The translations under genes and the position numbers were made by a program. A stretch of DNA of 64,000 nt from Lachnospiraceae bacterium. GTDB lineage: Bacteria; Bacillota; Clostridia; Lachnospirales; Lachnospiraceae. Positions 37,511 through 47,255 of the stretch are shown piece by piece; the first letter of the stretch is position 1; the number at the start of each line of letters is the position of its first letter. The notes under the pieces were generated by a model. It was not told the origin of the DNA and did not search any database. It saw only the letters and a program-made list of their open reading frames with translations. Location of the stretch: NCBI GenBank assembly GCA_021770755.1, contig JAETQI010000005.1:62001-126000 (forward strand), given 5' to 3'.

Positions 37511-38245
37511 TCATCTTATCTCAATTAAAAATGCCGCAATCCTTCCTAAGACAGGAAAATTTTTCTTAAGCACTTTATATATATCATTTTTCCCTTCAGC
37601 AATGCTACCTGCTTTACATGAAACGCCGGATACGTCAAACCTACAGAATAAATAATCCATATTAATCAATCTTATCCCATGCCTATAGCATCTGATAATC
37701 CAATCCAGATCTGCACAGTACTTATATGTCTCATTAAAATAAAACCTTTTCATACAAGACAAAGGTGCCAGCGTCGCCTGATGGTTCGGTGCAAAAGCGT
37801 TCAAAAGTTTTATCAGATCCGGCCGTCTGTCGCTCCCATAATCAATCTTACCGATAATCCTATTTTTATAAACCTTATATGCAATGCCATAATATATGCC
37901 ATAACCATTCCGTCTGATCATGTGCACCGCCCGTTCCAACACGCTGTTATCACATAACAGATCCCCCGAATTTAAAAATATCACATAGTCCCCCGACGCC
38001 CTTACAATTCCCCTGTTCATTGCATTATAAATACCAAAATCAGGTTCACTATAAATCTGGATATCTCTATCCTCATTTTCCTGCCGTATCGTCTCGGCAA
38101 TGGCAAAAGTATTGTCAGTCGATTTCCCATCAATGATCAAATACTCTATATTTGTATAGCTCTGTTCTAAGACACTTTTCATTGTCTGTCTGATTGTTTG
38201 CTCTGCATTGTAACACACAGTAATTACAGTAATCTTTATTAACAT
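37511..38245 (-). CDS. GT2 glycosyltransferase (short, no extra module)
   Basis: A 244-residue single-domain enzyme. It has the GT-A motifs ITVITVCYNAEQTIRQT, LIIDGKSTDNT and the DXD-like region YVIFLNSGDLL, with GIYNAMNRGI typical of the WcaA/colanic-acid type of GT2. It has no membrane segments. It is one of the few transferases in the locus without the shared Rossmann-like module. GGAATAGG precedes the ATG. It likely transfers a hexose or 6-deoxyhexose; donor unknown. Confidence 0.85.
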   Translation of the reverse strand: MLIKITVITVCYNAEQTIRQTMKSVLEQSYTNIEYLIIDGKSTDNTFAIAETIRQENEDRDIQIYSEPDFGIYNAMNRGIVRASGDYVIFLNSGDLLCDNSVLERAVHMIRRNGYGIYYGIAYKVYKNRIIGKIDYGSDRRPDLIKLLNAFAPNHQATLAPLSCMKRFYFNETYKYCADLDWIIRCYRHGIRLINMDYLFCRFDVSGVSCKAGSIAEGKNDIYKVLKKNFPVLGRIAAFLIEIR

Positions 38246-38251
38246 TTTTAC

Positions 38252-39430
38252 CTATTCCAAACTCTTTGCAAAAAAACAGTTACGGCACAGCAACGGTAGA
38301 TTTTCATCAATAATCATCGCGCGCTTTATTCTCCTCATTTCCTCGCCCTGCAGAATATCGTTATAATCTTCCAGGAGCAGATTGCCCAACACATGCCGCA
38401 TTCCAAAATCATTACAGCAAAGCACCACACTGCCGTCTGGCAGCAACACATTGCGATTCAAATTATGTGAATTACTACAGAATATTTTTCCTCTGACTTT
38501 ATTGTTCACTATATTTTCGTTTGTCTCAATATTGCCTGCCCTGTCATGTAATCGGCTGGCAACTTCAACACGTCCCCTTGCAACTTCTAAAAACTTTTTT
38601 GATGGAACCCCCTGACAGTTTGCTGATGTCACAAAACTTGTCCCGTCTGCTTTCTTTGCATCCAGTACAGAATCTAACAATTCCCAATATTCCTCTGTAA
38701 CAGGAATGTTGGCATAACCTTCTTCATCAGGCGTGTGCAAAACTACGCGCTCAAATGATATTTTTTTGATTCTTTCAAAACCGGCCTGGTTCAATCCTGT
38801 TAATGTTGTAAACAGGCTTATTGCATACCCTTTTTCATATGTGTATTCCATCATGTCTACACTTTCAGGGTTGAGAAACGGCTCTACGAAACCCGAAAAC
38901 TCGATAAAAGTATCCTTTGGTAATTTGTCCAGACATGCCTGATACTGTGTAAACGCCATCTTACTTGTCCTATGATTATTTTCACTAAAATATTCAGATA
39001 CAAATAACTTTTGAGGACAATACCTGCACTGAATACTGCACCCGACAACCGGGGTGATTTCCATGGACGGCCTCCTTTTCAAAGCAAGCCACGGATTCAT
39101 TTCATAGATTCCCTCTGGCACATCTATATAGTCCTTAAACCCGCGTTTTGCCAGAAAATGAAGCATTTGATTTCTATTGTTTTCAATGGCACCAATCAAA
39201 AGAAGAACAGAAGTCTCTTCCTCCAATATCTGATTAACAGATCTGATCGGCAGTCCATTTTTCTCTGATACACGCTGCTGCATTGCTGAAACAACAAAAC
39301 CAGAAATCTGTATCGCTCCGTCATGACAAACTTCATAAACATATTCCGCAACCTGACCTGCACCATAAATATATATATGAGCGCCGCGATACTTTTTTAT
39401 TGTACTAATATACTCTTCTTTCCAGCCCAT
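38252..39430 (-). CDS. Rossmann-like module fused to radical SAM/SPASM enzyme
   Basis: A 392-residue protein; the ATG at 39,430 has GAGG six bases upstream and overlaps the end of the previous gene by 26 bases. The module is at about 18-112 (HIYIYGAGQVAEYVYE, GFVVSAMQQ, VLLLIGAIENNR). The radical SAM core has GCSIQCRYCPQ (CxxxCxxC) and EFSGFVEPFLNPE. The C-terminal SPASM-like region has CNSHNLNRN, CCNDFG and LCRNC. SPASM enzymes bind auxiliary clusters and act on peptides or glycans; here a sugar radical reaction is inferred from context. Confidence 0.83.
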   Translation of the reverse strand: MGWKEEYISTIKKYRGAHIYIYGAGQVAEYVYEVCHDGAIQISGFVVSAMQQRVSEKNGLPIRSVNQILEEETSVLLLIGAIENNRNQMLHFLAKRGFKDYIDVPEGIYEMNPWLALKRRPSMEITPVVGCSIQCRYCPQKLFVSEYFSENNHRTSKMAFTQYQACLDKLPKDTFIEFSGFVEPFLNPESVDMMEYTYEKGYAISLFTTLTGLNQAGFERIKKISFERVVLHTPDEEGYANIPVTEEYWELLDSVLDAKKADGTSFVTSANCQGVPSKKFLEVARGRVEVASRLHDRAGNIETNENIVNNKVRGKIFCSNSHNLNRNVLLPDGSVVLCCNDFGMRHVLGNLLLEDYNDILQGEEMRRIKRAMIIDENLPLLCRNCFFAKSLE

Positions 39431-40637
39431 TCTTTTCCTCTGCCATATCCTCTTTGTCATTCCTTAACCACTTCAAATACAGTTCATGCCTTTCCCTTTC
39501 AGTATAAAAATGCCGCATCCGCTTATTCCTTATATACACGTCTTCTAATTGCTCCTGCGATATATTTACAGTCTCTTTATATTCTTGAATTGCAAACCGA
39601 TATGCTTTTTCCATGCCTATATTTGTATTATACAGTTGAAATCTTTTTATATTAAGAAACTCCCCGATCACATCTTCCATTTCATTTAATTTTTCCAGTT
39701 TCAGCAGCAGCAATTCTATATTATCTTTTTTTATTATGCTATATCCCTTCTCCTGATCAAATGGATATTGAAAAACATCAATTTTTAGATATTTATTCAT
39801 TTGTTCATCAAACCATTTAAATTCTTCTTCGGCAAGATTTTTAGACAAAAAATACCGTTCTATTTCCTTAAAATCTGCTTCCCTACTGTAACGTTCCATT
39901 TCATTAACACATTCCCACATTGCAGCAATTGCTTTGGCAACTGGATCCCGAACAAGACATATTATTTTTCCTGATTTCAAATTCAAAATCTTATACAGGT
40001 CGTCATCATTTTCTCCAATATCAGCTAACGTATGACAATGTAATACATTTCTTCCAAACTTTTTAATACTATTGCTCACAGTTGTAGAACCTACTTTTCC
40101 GCATTGATAAACCAAAATAATTTCATCATTGTGTAATGGTGCAAACACAAAATACCTAAATACAAACTCTTTATTAATTCTTTGCCTGTCCGACAATATA
40201 GGCCTATTCCGCTCCGACAATTTTTTTCTTCGATATTCTTTATCAACATACGGATTATGAATATTTAAATAAATTCCCCACTCTATCGCATAATCAGTAT
40301 ATATGTCAATCTTCCCACCATACTGTTTTACTATATGATTTATTATCTCATCCTGAAACTTTAATGATGCAGTTGTTACCAATATAATGAATTTATTCAA
40401 GTCCGCATGTGAAAGTTCTTTTCGCAATTCTTCTGGGGAAAATATACTGTACCCAAAATTATATTCATTTTCACATATTCGCGTGTCAGAGTCACATAAC
40501 CAAATCCCTCTTTTCCCCGCACCCATAGCTAAAATTTCTTTCAAAAAACTGTGACCTCTCTGACCCATTCCCCAAATTACTATTTGTTTTTCAAACAATG
40601 GAGAAATATCCTTCATCATTTGCAAATCTTTTATCAT
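39405..40637 (-). CDS. Rossmann-like module fused to sulfotransferase-like domain
   Basis: A 410-residue protein; the ATG at 40,637 is preferred over a TTG five codons upstream. The module is at about 12-120 (QIVIWGMGQRGHSFLKE, LCDSDTRICE, IILVTTASLK). The second domain (about 165-400) has a P-loop-like YQCGKVGSTTVSNSI and CLVRDPVAKAIAAMWE, which match the two PAPS-binding sites of the sulfotransferase superfamily, in the form seen in a putative capsule-synthesis family (NKWYS type). Sulfotransferase activity is likely but less certain than for the two neighbours. Confidence 0.72.
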   Translation of the reverse strand: MIKDLQMMKDISPLFEKQIVIWGMGQRGHSFLKEILAMGAGKRGIWLCDSDTRICENEYNFGYSIFSPEELRKELSHADLNKFIILVTTASLKFQDEIINHIVKQYGGKIDIYTDYAIEWGIYLNIHNPYVDKEYRRKKLSERNRPILSDRQRINKEFVFRYFVFAPLHNDEIILVYQCGKVGSTTVSNSIKKFGRNVLHCHTLADIGENDDDLYKILNLKSGKIICLVRDPVAKAIAAMWECVNEMERYSREADFKEIERYFLSKNLAEEEFKWFDEQMNKYLKIDVFQYPFDQEKGYSIIKKDNIELLLLKLEKLNEMEDVIGEFLNIKRFQLYNTNIGMEKAYRFAIQEYKETVNISQEQLEDVYIRNKRMRHFYTERERHELYLKWLRNDKEDMAEEKNGLERRVY

Positions 40638-40721
40638 TGTATCCCGCCCCAATTCTACTACCTGTCTTCAAAATACTGTTCATTCCTAAATAAATATTCT
40701 TTAATATATTCTTTCGATTTA

Positions 40722-41201
40722 CTACAACATTTCATAAATTAAATCCTCAATTGAAAGAACAGGGCAGTCTACACGTCCTTGCAAATAATCCTGTATTTCA
40801 TCAAAAAAATAAAAAGCTGTAACTATAATTACATCAACACATGGCAACTCATCTTCTGGTCTGTACAAGCTTACTTCCGCAGAAAGCTTATCGGCATTGC
40901 GATCAATCGCATATATTACTTCGATATCATTTGCACCCAATTCTTCCAACAGATTTTCTCCCAAATAATGCATACCATAAATAGCAACGGTTTTATAGTT
41001 TTTTTCTTTTAAGTACTCTGCCATTGTTTTTCCTTCATTTCTTGCATACATCCATTTACTATATAAACTTAAAATTGCATTATTCTTCCGGTCTAGCTCT
41101 TTATACTTTGCAATTTTTACTCTTCCTACCTGAAATGCAGATATACCTCCTGTTATTATACCTGCTATTACCCCTAAACTTACTGCCATAATCTTTTTCA
41201 T
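40722..41201 (-). CDS. Membrane-anchored stand-alone Rossmann-like module
   Basis: A 159-residue protein; the ATG at 41,201 follows a GGGGAGGGG run. One N-terminal membrane segment (about 4-22, IMAVSLGVIAGIITGGI) precedes a short basic helical linker (about 30-60, with LYSKWMYARNEGKT) and the module (about 68-155: TVAIYGMHYLGENLLEEL, YAIDRNAD, VDVIIVTAFYFFDEIQD). No catalytic domain is attached. It is the only clear single-pass membrane protein among the glycan-modifying genes and could tether or seed an enzyme assembly; that is inference. Confidence 0.65.
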   Translation of the reverse strand: MKKIMAVSLGVIAGIITGGISAFQVGRVKIAKYKELDRKNNAILSLYSKWMYARNEGKTMAEYLKEKNYKTVAIYGMHYLGENLLEELGANDIEVIYAIDRNADKLSAEVSLYRPEDELPCVDVIIVTAFYFFDEIQDYLQGRVDCPVLSIEDLIYEML

Positions 41202-41231
41202 TTTGTCAGACCCCTCCCCTTCCATTCATTT

Positions 41232-42221
41232 CTAAATTTGACATCTATGAAAATTCCTATTATTTTTGTATATGCCATGGTCAATCACTTCAATATTCTG
41301 ATAAATCTCTTTCCTTGCCAGCTTATTCATCTGGGCACAAACTGCAACCTGTGACATACCACATACAAAGCCTTCACAAAAGGACAGTGTATACATATCC
41401 CTTATAACCTCTAATCCTAATAACTGTCGATTATTCCTCCTATTGTTTTTATGAAAAATTACAGACTGCATATTATCGCTTCTTAGAACATCTTCATAAT
41501 TGCACACAAAATCACGATATCTGGTTATGAAATTGTTTAATATAGATTTATCATCGGTAGCCAAAAAAATCTTATCATACGTGTACTTCGAAATTACATG
41601 TTCAATCCTGCCAAATACTTCCTGTTCTGATACAAATACCGGATGATCATTAAATTTTTTTCTAAAATCTGTTCCTCTCACATGTATGCCCAGTACCCTG
41701 TTTCCTTTTATACCCAATCTATTTATTCCATCAGTTATATAATTCCATGTTGTTCTGTTAAACTTTACATAACGTCTGACTATATCCGACATCATATACA
41801 AATAACGCTTATTGTAAAAATAGCAGTCATATTTTCCCAGAAGAATCAGTTCAACCATTTGTCGATGCCAAACCTCTGAAAAAATAACCCTGTTACTTTT
41901 GTATGCCTCTTCTATGCTGATTCCTGCGGGTTGCTCAAAATAATATTCAAAAGCATTATTAGTCCTCTTTTTCCCCTCAGCAATCCGATATGCAAAATGT
42001 TCTCCTGCACTTATTACCGGCACATATCTACAAATATGTGCAAAATACAAATATTCAATCCACCGCCGATACATGGCAAAAAAACCTAAATTTTCATTGT
42101 CCTCCTCTATTAAATATATAATTTTACCCTTGTTCTTATTTCCAAGCCGATGTTGTTCGGGTTGGAACCGACACTCTCCCTTATTCTTTATAAATGGAAA
42201 CATCTTATTACACCCATTCAT
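41232..42221 (-). CDS. Fucosyltransferase-like (GT23/NodZ-type fold) protein
   Basis: A 329-residue protein. The ATG at 42,221 is chosen (AGGGAG ten bases upstream); a longer frame would run deep into the previous gene. The donor-binding motif GIHVRGTDFRKK is the HxRxTD pattern of alpha-1,6-fucosyltransferases, NodZ and O-fucosyltransferases, followed by FLATDDKSIL and a C-terminal FCEGFVCGMSQVAVCAQM. It probably uses a GDP-linked sugar: GDP-fucose in the family, possibly GDP-heptose here given the heptose genes. It has no shared module and no membrane segment. Confidence 0.7.
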   Translation of the reverse strand: MNGCNKMFPFIKNKGECRFQPEQHRLGNKNKGKIIYLIEEDNENLGFFAMYRRWIEYLYFAHICRYVPVISAGEHFAYRIAEGKKRTNNAFEYYFEQPAGISIEEAYKSNRVIFSEVWHRQMVELILLGKYDCYFYNKRYLYMMSDIVRRYVKFNRTTWNYITDGINRLGIKGNRVLGIHVRGTDFRKKFNDHPVFVSEQEVFGRIEHVISKYTYDKIFLATDDKSILNNFITRYRDFVCNYEDVLRSDNMQSVIFHKNNRRNNRQLLGLEVIRDMYTLSFCEGFVCGMSQVAVCAQMNKLARKEIYQNIEVIDHGIYKNNRNFHRCQI

Positions 42222-42243
42222 ATTTATATATCTCCCTATCACC

Positions 42244-43488
42244 CTACCCGTACACACTCTCATATATTTGTAACAACTGCTGAAGGTTATTCTCCCGGCT
42301 ATACAACTTCCCAGCACGCTTTCTTGCATTCGCAGACAACTCTTTAGCCAGAGAGTCACTTTGAAATATCTGGCAAATGCTGTAAACAAGCATTTCCCTA
42401 CATCCAGTCTGATATAGAATCCCTTCTTTGCCATGTTGCACAATACTGGGTATTCCTCCGACAAATGATGCCACCACAGGTGTACCCACCAGCATTGCCT
42501 CGCCAATGGAATTCGGCGAATTTTCAATATTAGACGGCATCACCGTTACGTGTGATTTTATCAAATATCTGCACACTTCTTCTTCTCCAATTGTACCGAG
42601 AAATACGATATGCCCCATAAGTCCATATTTATGAATTATTTTTTTAATATACCTTCCATATGGATGCCCGTTATAAATAAAGTCGGTTGTGCCAGCCACA
42701 TAAACCTTCGTTTCCGGAAACCGTTTGATTACATCTGGTAAGGCCTCCAACAGATTATGCAGCCCCTTAATCGGATAATTTCCCTGACTAACATATATTG
42801 AATACCTTTCTACGTTCTCAATTCTCCACTTATTATCATAAAAACTATCTCTTAGTGTCTCGCTACAATAGAAATATCTGCAGCGCTTATTCATTTTATG
42901 GACAAATGCCCTATCCCAATCAGTTCTTCCAATTACATAATTTACCTTTTTTATTGCTTCAATCTCATTTTCTGAACGCCGGCTAAATTCTTTATACTGA
43001 CTTATAATCGTCTGATATCTCCCTTCAATTCTTCCCCCTGTCAGATATACACTGACAGGAATTCCATCTAAATAATGATTTACATATTCTGAAACCAGTC
43101 CCTGTATGGAAATAATAATTTTTTCCTTGTCTTTTACAGAATCGACACATGCGATCGTATGCGGCATTTCTGTTCCAAAAATATGTATGATATCTGGCTG
43201 TACATCATCTATAATCTTTTTGATTTGAACTCTTATTTTACTTTGTACTGTATACAAATCTTTATACTGGGCATAAAAACAATGAAAAAATATTTCTTTG
43301 TTACATATATTTACAATTTTGTCATGTTTTGACTGAGGACAGACATAATGCAATTCGATATCACTTTGTTTCCTTAATTCATTCGATATTCCGATCAGCC
43401 AGCCTTCTTTTGAATACCTGATATCAAATCTACGAAACAATTCTGGCAACATAGTATTGCATAGCCAAAGGACTCTTCTTTTACCCAT
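42244..43488 (-). CDS. GT4 family glycosyltransferase
   Basis: A 414-residue GT-B enzyme. The C-terminal half has the family-1-type motif VMPSNIENSPNSIGEAMLVGTPVVASFVGG, with the donor-binding Glu of an EAM motif. The N-terminal half has the acceptor-binding Rossmann fold, including PDIIHIFGTEMPHTI. The length is usual for GT4. It has no module or membrane segment. The donor is unknown. The ribosome site upstream of its ATG is a modest AAAGGGAAA. Confidence 0.87.
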   Translation of the reverse strand: MGKRRVLWLCNTMLPELFRRFDIRYSKEGWLIGISNELRKQSDIELHYVCPQSKHDKIVNICNKEIFFHCFYAQYKDLYTVQSKIRVQIKKIIDDVQPDIIHIFGTEMPHTIACVDSVKDKEKIIISIQGLVSEYVNHYLDGIPVSVYLTGGRIEGRYQTIISQYKEFSRRSENEIEAIKKVNYVIGRTDWDRAFVHKMNKRCRYFYCSETLRDSFYDNKWRIENVERYSIYVSQGNYPIKGLHNLLEALPDVIKRFPETKVYVAGTTDFIYNGHPYGRYIKKIIHKYGLMGHIVFLGTIGEEEVCRYLIKSHVTVMPSNIENSPNSIGEAMLVGTPVVASFVGGIPSIVQHGKEGILYQTGCREMLVYSICQIFQSDSLAKELSANARKRAGKLYSRENNLQQLLQIYESVYG

Positions 43489-43523
43489 TTTCCCTTTACC
43501 TCTTTATCCAGAAACTCACCGCT

Positions 43524-45446
43524 TTAACACTTGTAAGCATATATCAGTCCCATATCACTGTTTTTATCACAGCAATGCCACGAAAATCCTGCACCGTCTA
43601 AATAATCCAGTAAGCGCTCCTTGCCTCTGTAATGCCATTCACACATAACAATCTTAAAGTTCTTCAATACTCCACTCTGAAAAAGTTCCTCCAGAATATC
43701 GTACTCTTCGCCTTCGCAATCCATTTTCAACACAAAATTCCCGCCTGTTTCTTTGTCCATTATCTGTCCAAATACCTCTGAGGCTTTTTTTACTATAATT
43801 TCCTCAGACACACTATTACCTGCATCTATCAACCCCCGTTTGTTATAATATTCAAATCCTTTTTCCCACCCGCACGGGGTTGTACTCTGCGCACAGCTCA
43901 TATCCATATTATATTGAATGATCCGTTTTTCGTTTAAACTGCTGATGCCATACTGAAAGATTTCATATTTATGTTCGCATATATCATTCTGCCTAAGATT
44001 ACTCTGTGCCATTGCAAACGTCGATTTAAAGGGTTCATATCCATAAACCTTTTTCACCTGCTTTCTATTCAGAAAGTATAATACGGTATCCCCAATATTC
44101 ATTCCTACATCAAAAACAATTTCCGATTTTTTATCTGCCAAGTGATAATCATAGATGTGCTCAGCCAACACCTCTTTCACATTATAAAACTGTTCACTAT
44201 TGACAATGTGAAGCTTACACCGCTCTTCCCCATACTCAACTTGCCATGTTCCATCTTCCTTTATAGAAATACTTTTTATGTAATCATATCCGAAACCAAA
44301 TTTGCAGCACCCAAGCATAATCTTGTCAGCGCTTACTTTATATACTCCCACAAGTTCCTTCGTAATCTTCATACATTCATTAATACTTTGCACCATGATT
44401 AAAATACTATCATAGCGATCCAGCCCATTTAAATCCTTTAACTTTATAATTGCTTTTCCTGCATAATATCCCTGTTTTTCCTTATCAATAAATGCTTCAA
44501 TATAATAATGTCTATTAATATCATTTTCATGCTTCCTGAAAAACTGACCGCATCCATATACTAATATTTTTTCCTGATTCCCGCTGTAATGATTAACCGC
44601 TGTACTATTTCCATACAAATTTACAAATGCTGTCTCTGTAGATTGCAGTATACCTGGAGTCCCGGGCAGGCAAAACTCTTTTTGGGGGCTGTCAGAAATT
44701 TCAACCTGAAATCTTTTTGTTTTCCCACAATGTGTACCTGTTCCATCCAATCCAATATTTTGTATCAATGACTTATATGGGTTAATGCAAATCCCTCTTT
44801 TTTCAATAACACACAATCCCCAAAAAACTGCCCACGAATCATTTATCCCTGCCACCTGGTCTAACAGCATCTTCTCGTAATCACTACCCCATATGGCCAT
44901 GTATCCGGATAAATTTTGATCATTTTTGATTCGTTTTAAAATACTATTGTCCGTATAATAATTTTTCCATCTATCCTTCCAAGTTCCCCATCCCCACGAG
45001 GATATGCGCCCACACCCATACACGTCAAACGTATCCTGTGGCAAATCAATTGGCCAGCTGTATCCTGACACAGCGTATACTCTAGGATCGCTTTGATATT
45101 GTTCAAGACATTGCACCATAAACTTCACAAATTCCCGGGCTGGTACACAGTCATCTTCCAACACAATAACTGCATCGCAATCTTCGAAAGCATAGTTAAT
45201 ACCAGACACTATAGAATCTGATAATCCTTTATTGTGATCCGACACAAATACTTCTTTTTTGCACCAGTCAATGCTTTTAATCAGACAGTTTACCGCATTC
45301 CATTCCTGAGGATCTTCATCTTGTTTCAAACCATCCTGAAAAATAATCAATTTGTCAGGCATCATCGTATTTTCTTTTAGATTTTTTATCACCTGTTCTG
45401 TATGAAAACTCCTGTTATAGGTAAATAATAAAATATCCGTTTTCAT
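43524..45446 (-). CDS. Three-domain fusion: GT2-like transferase, Rossmann-like module, FkbM methyltransferase
   Basis: A 640-residue protein. An N-terminal GT-A-like domain (about 1-280) has ILLFTYNRSFHTEQV and VIVLEDDCVPAREFVKF, and continues with YGCGRISSWGWGTWKDRW, as in sugar transferases of surface glycans. A central module (about 300-395) has KILVYGCGQFFRKHE, AFIDKEKQGYYAG, YDSILIMVQS. A C-terminal FkbM methyltransferase (about 440-635) has IVFDVGMNIGDTVLYFL, VYGYEPFKSTF and VLKMDCEGEEYDILEEL. One chain could add a sugar and then O-methylate it. AGGAGA precedes the ATG. The module acting as a central linker is unique in the locus. Confidence 0.82.
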   Translation of the reverse strand: MKTDILLFTYNRSFHTEQVIKNLKENTMMPDKLIIFQDGLKQDEDPQEWNAVNCLIKSIDWCKKEVFVSDHNKGLSDSIVSGINYAFEDCDAVIVLEDDCVPAREFVKFMVQCLEQYQSDPRVYAVSGYSWPIDLPQDTFDVYGCGRISSWGWGTWKDRWKNYYTDNSILKRIKNDQNLSGYMAIWGSDYEKMLLDQVAGINDSWAVFWGLCVIEKRGICINPYKSLIQNIGLDGTGTHCGKTKRFQVEISDSPQKEFCLPGTPGILQSTETAFVNLYGNSTAVNHYSGNQEKILVYGCGQFFRKHENDINRHYYIEAFIDKEKQGYYAGKAIIKLKDLNGLDRYDSILIMVQSINECMKITKELVGVYKVSADKIMLGCCKFGFGYDYIKSISIKEDGTWQVEYGEERCKLHIVNSEQFYNVKEVLAEHIYDYHLADKKSEIVFDVGMNIGDTVLYFLNRKQVKKVYGYEPFKSTFAMAQSNLRQNDICEHKYEIFQYGISSLNEKRIIQYNMDMSCAQSTTPCGWEKGFEYYNKRGLIDAGNSVSEEIIVKKASEVFGQIMDKETGGNFVLKMDCEGEEYDILEELFQSGVLKNFKIVMCEWHYRGKERLLDYLDGAGFSWHCCDKNSDMGLIYAYKC

Positions 45447-45502
45447 TTTTAGTTTTATCTCCTATATACTGATCTGCCCTATGAATGTATGATCAATTAT
45501 CT

Positions 45503-46432
45503 TCAAGCTACCCTCACATATATAACTGTACGGTTATATTTATTCATCGGCATATATCCCATTTCAACAAGAAATTTGCATGCCTCACTTTTGACAACAT
45601 CATATAGTGTCATTCCTCTCTGCTCAACCAGAATGCATCTGATCTGTACTTTATCCCAGTCAATTGAATGAAGCACACTAATCTCCATTCCTTCCACATC
45701 AATGTCTATAAAATCAATATCATAGACATTATATTCATCTAATATGGAATCCAAACGCCTGACAGGGATTTTCCTGATCTCAATCACATCACTCATATTG
45801 TTGATATCCTGTTTACAGAATGTATTCAGCGCATTTTCCCTAAAAACATAATATTCCATTTCCATTTCTGCATCCGAAATACCGCAATTGATGTTAATAT
45901 CTTCTTTCTTAACTGCTTTCAGGAGTTCATAGTTATTCTTATCCGGCTCAATATTGATTCCCCGCCATCCCCTTAAATAGGCCCAGTATGTATTGGAAAA
46001 TCGAAAAGGGTGATTCGCTCCAACATCAACATACACTCCTTTATTTTCCATCCCCCGAAATAACTCTTTTAAGTATACTTCTTCTCCATCCTGAGAGTAA
46101 ATTTGATTCATGTATCTTTCATTAATGGGTCTGATCATTCCGTTTCTGTTATCCCAAAAATACAAATACTTTATATCTACTTTATTCACAATGCACTGAT
46201 ACAACAGTTCTGATTCTGAAACCACTGTAAGTATTATTTTATCAATCATACCATCTTCGTAAAGTTTAAGCATTTTAGCAAAGCTGATTACGTTTATTCC
46301 GTTTATCACGGAGTTCTGTTTACCAATGTCATTATCACAAAACACAATTTTATCAGGATATTTTTCGCTCACAAATCTTTGAATTTTACGACCGTTGGCT
46401 CCCGCTCCAAACAATACAATTACTTTATCCAT
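45503..46432 (-). CDS. Rossmann-like module fused to FkbM methyltransferase
   Basis: A 309-residue protein; the ATG at 46,432 has GGAGA nine bases upstream. The module is at about 1-105 (KVIVLFGAGANGRKIQ, VFCDNDIGKQN, KIILTVVSESEL). The FkbM part (about 135-300) has GVYVDVGANHPFRFSNT, GINIEPDKNNYELL, VRRLDSILDEY and IDIDVEGMEISVLHSI. SAM-dependent sugar O-methylation is expected. It follows the decayed radical SAM gene directly. Confidence 0.83.
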   Translation of the reverse strand: MDKVIVLFGAGANGRKIQRFVSEKYPDKIVFCDNDIGKQNSVINGINVISFAKMLKLYEDGMIDKIILTVVSESELLYQCIVNKVDIKYLYFWDNRNGMIRPINERYMNQIYSQDGEEVYLKELFRGMENKGVYVDVGANHPFRFSNTYWAYLRGWRGINIEPDKNNYELLKAVKKEDININCGISDAEMEMEYYVFRENALNTFCKQDINNMSDVIEIRKIPVRRLDSILDEYNVYDIDFIDIDVEGMEISVLHSIDWDKVQIRCILVEQRGMTLYDVVKSEACKFLVEMGYMPMNKYNRTVIYVRVA

Positions 46433-46486
46433 TAATGATTCTCCTATATCAGCATCCTTTTTTACCATTGCTGAACCATCCGGTAT

Positions 46487-47216
46487 TTATTTCCAGTTGC
46501 AATTTTTGCAGCATGAAAATATCTCTCTCTTACCAGATAACAATTGTTTTTGTATATTTACCATTTCCTCGCTATCCAGCAAAGCTTTCAAAGACGTCTT
46601 GCATACATTCCCTAATCCATAAGAATGTCTGTTCATTATAAATATGAAAACAAATTGTCCCGTCAAACTTATCCTCTCCCAGTTCGCCTAATATCTTGTA
46701 AACTACCTTACTGGGCATTATTTTCTTTTCCTCTACACAGCCTGCCGGACATAACTTATGTACTGCCGCATAATTGCACAAATTGGAAAGCATTATAGCA
46801 ACTTCACTAATATTCCCATATAAATTTCCTGTACGTAAAAAATCTTCTATGTTACTGCTGACCCTCTTATTTTTTGTTCTTCATATTTTACAAACTTTTC
46901 ATTCCTATATGCACTTTTCTTCAACTTACACATTTCTTTATAGGTATAAACCTGATCACTTTCACCATCGTATATTCCTATAACCCGAAAATTATTCAAA
47001 CAGCAGCGACTGTATATTTCCTTCCAAAAGATACTCGTAATAATTATTTCTGTGTCATCACTAATATCTTTCATACCCCTAACCTGATACCCACCAACAC
47101 TCATTCCTATTAATTCTTCATTACTGTCCACAAAATAAACATCTTCGTATTTTGCTATATCCCCCGCAAACAAACATTCTTCCAGTGTTTCCTGCGCCAT
47201 ATAAACACAATTTCAT
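46487..47216 (-). pseudogene. Decayed radical SAM/SPASM gene with Rossmann-like module
   Basis: An ATG at 47,216 (GGTGGGG upstream) starts MKLCLYGAGNTGRMFV, the usual module opening. A frameshift at a G5 run (47,161-47,165) is needed to continue into IAKYEDVYFVDSNEELIG and EIIITSIFWKEIYS. A second shift at an A6 run (46,870-46,875) leads to SNIEDFLRTGNLYG, then the radical SAM-like LSNLCNYAAVHKLCPAGC. The middle Cys of the expected CxxxCxxC is replaced by Ala. A third shift and a large internal deletion near 46,575 jump to a SPASM-like tail CCKNCNWK ending at 46,487. Loss of catalytic core argues for a true pseudogene even if some single shifts were sequencing errors. Confidence 0.65.
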
Positions 47217-47255
47217 TTTGAATCCCCACCTACATTTATTTCTTAACAGCATCTA

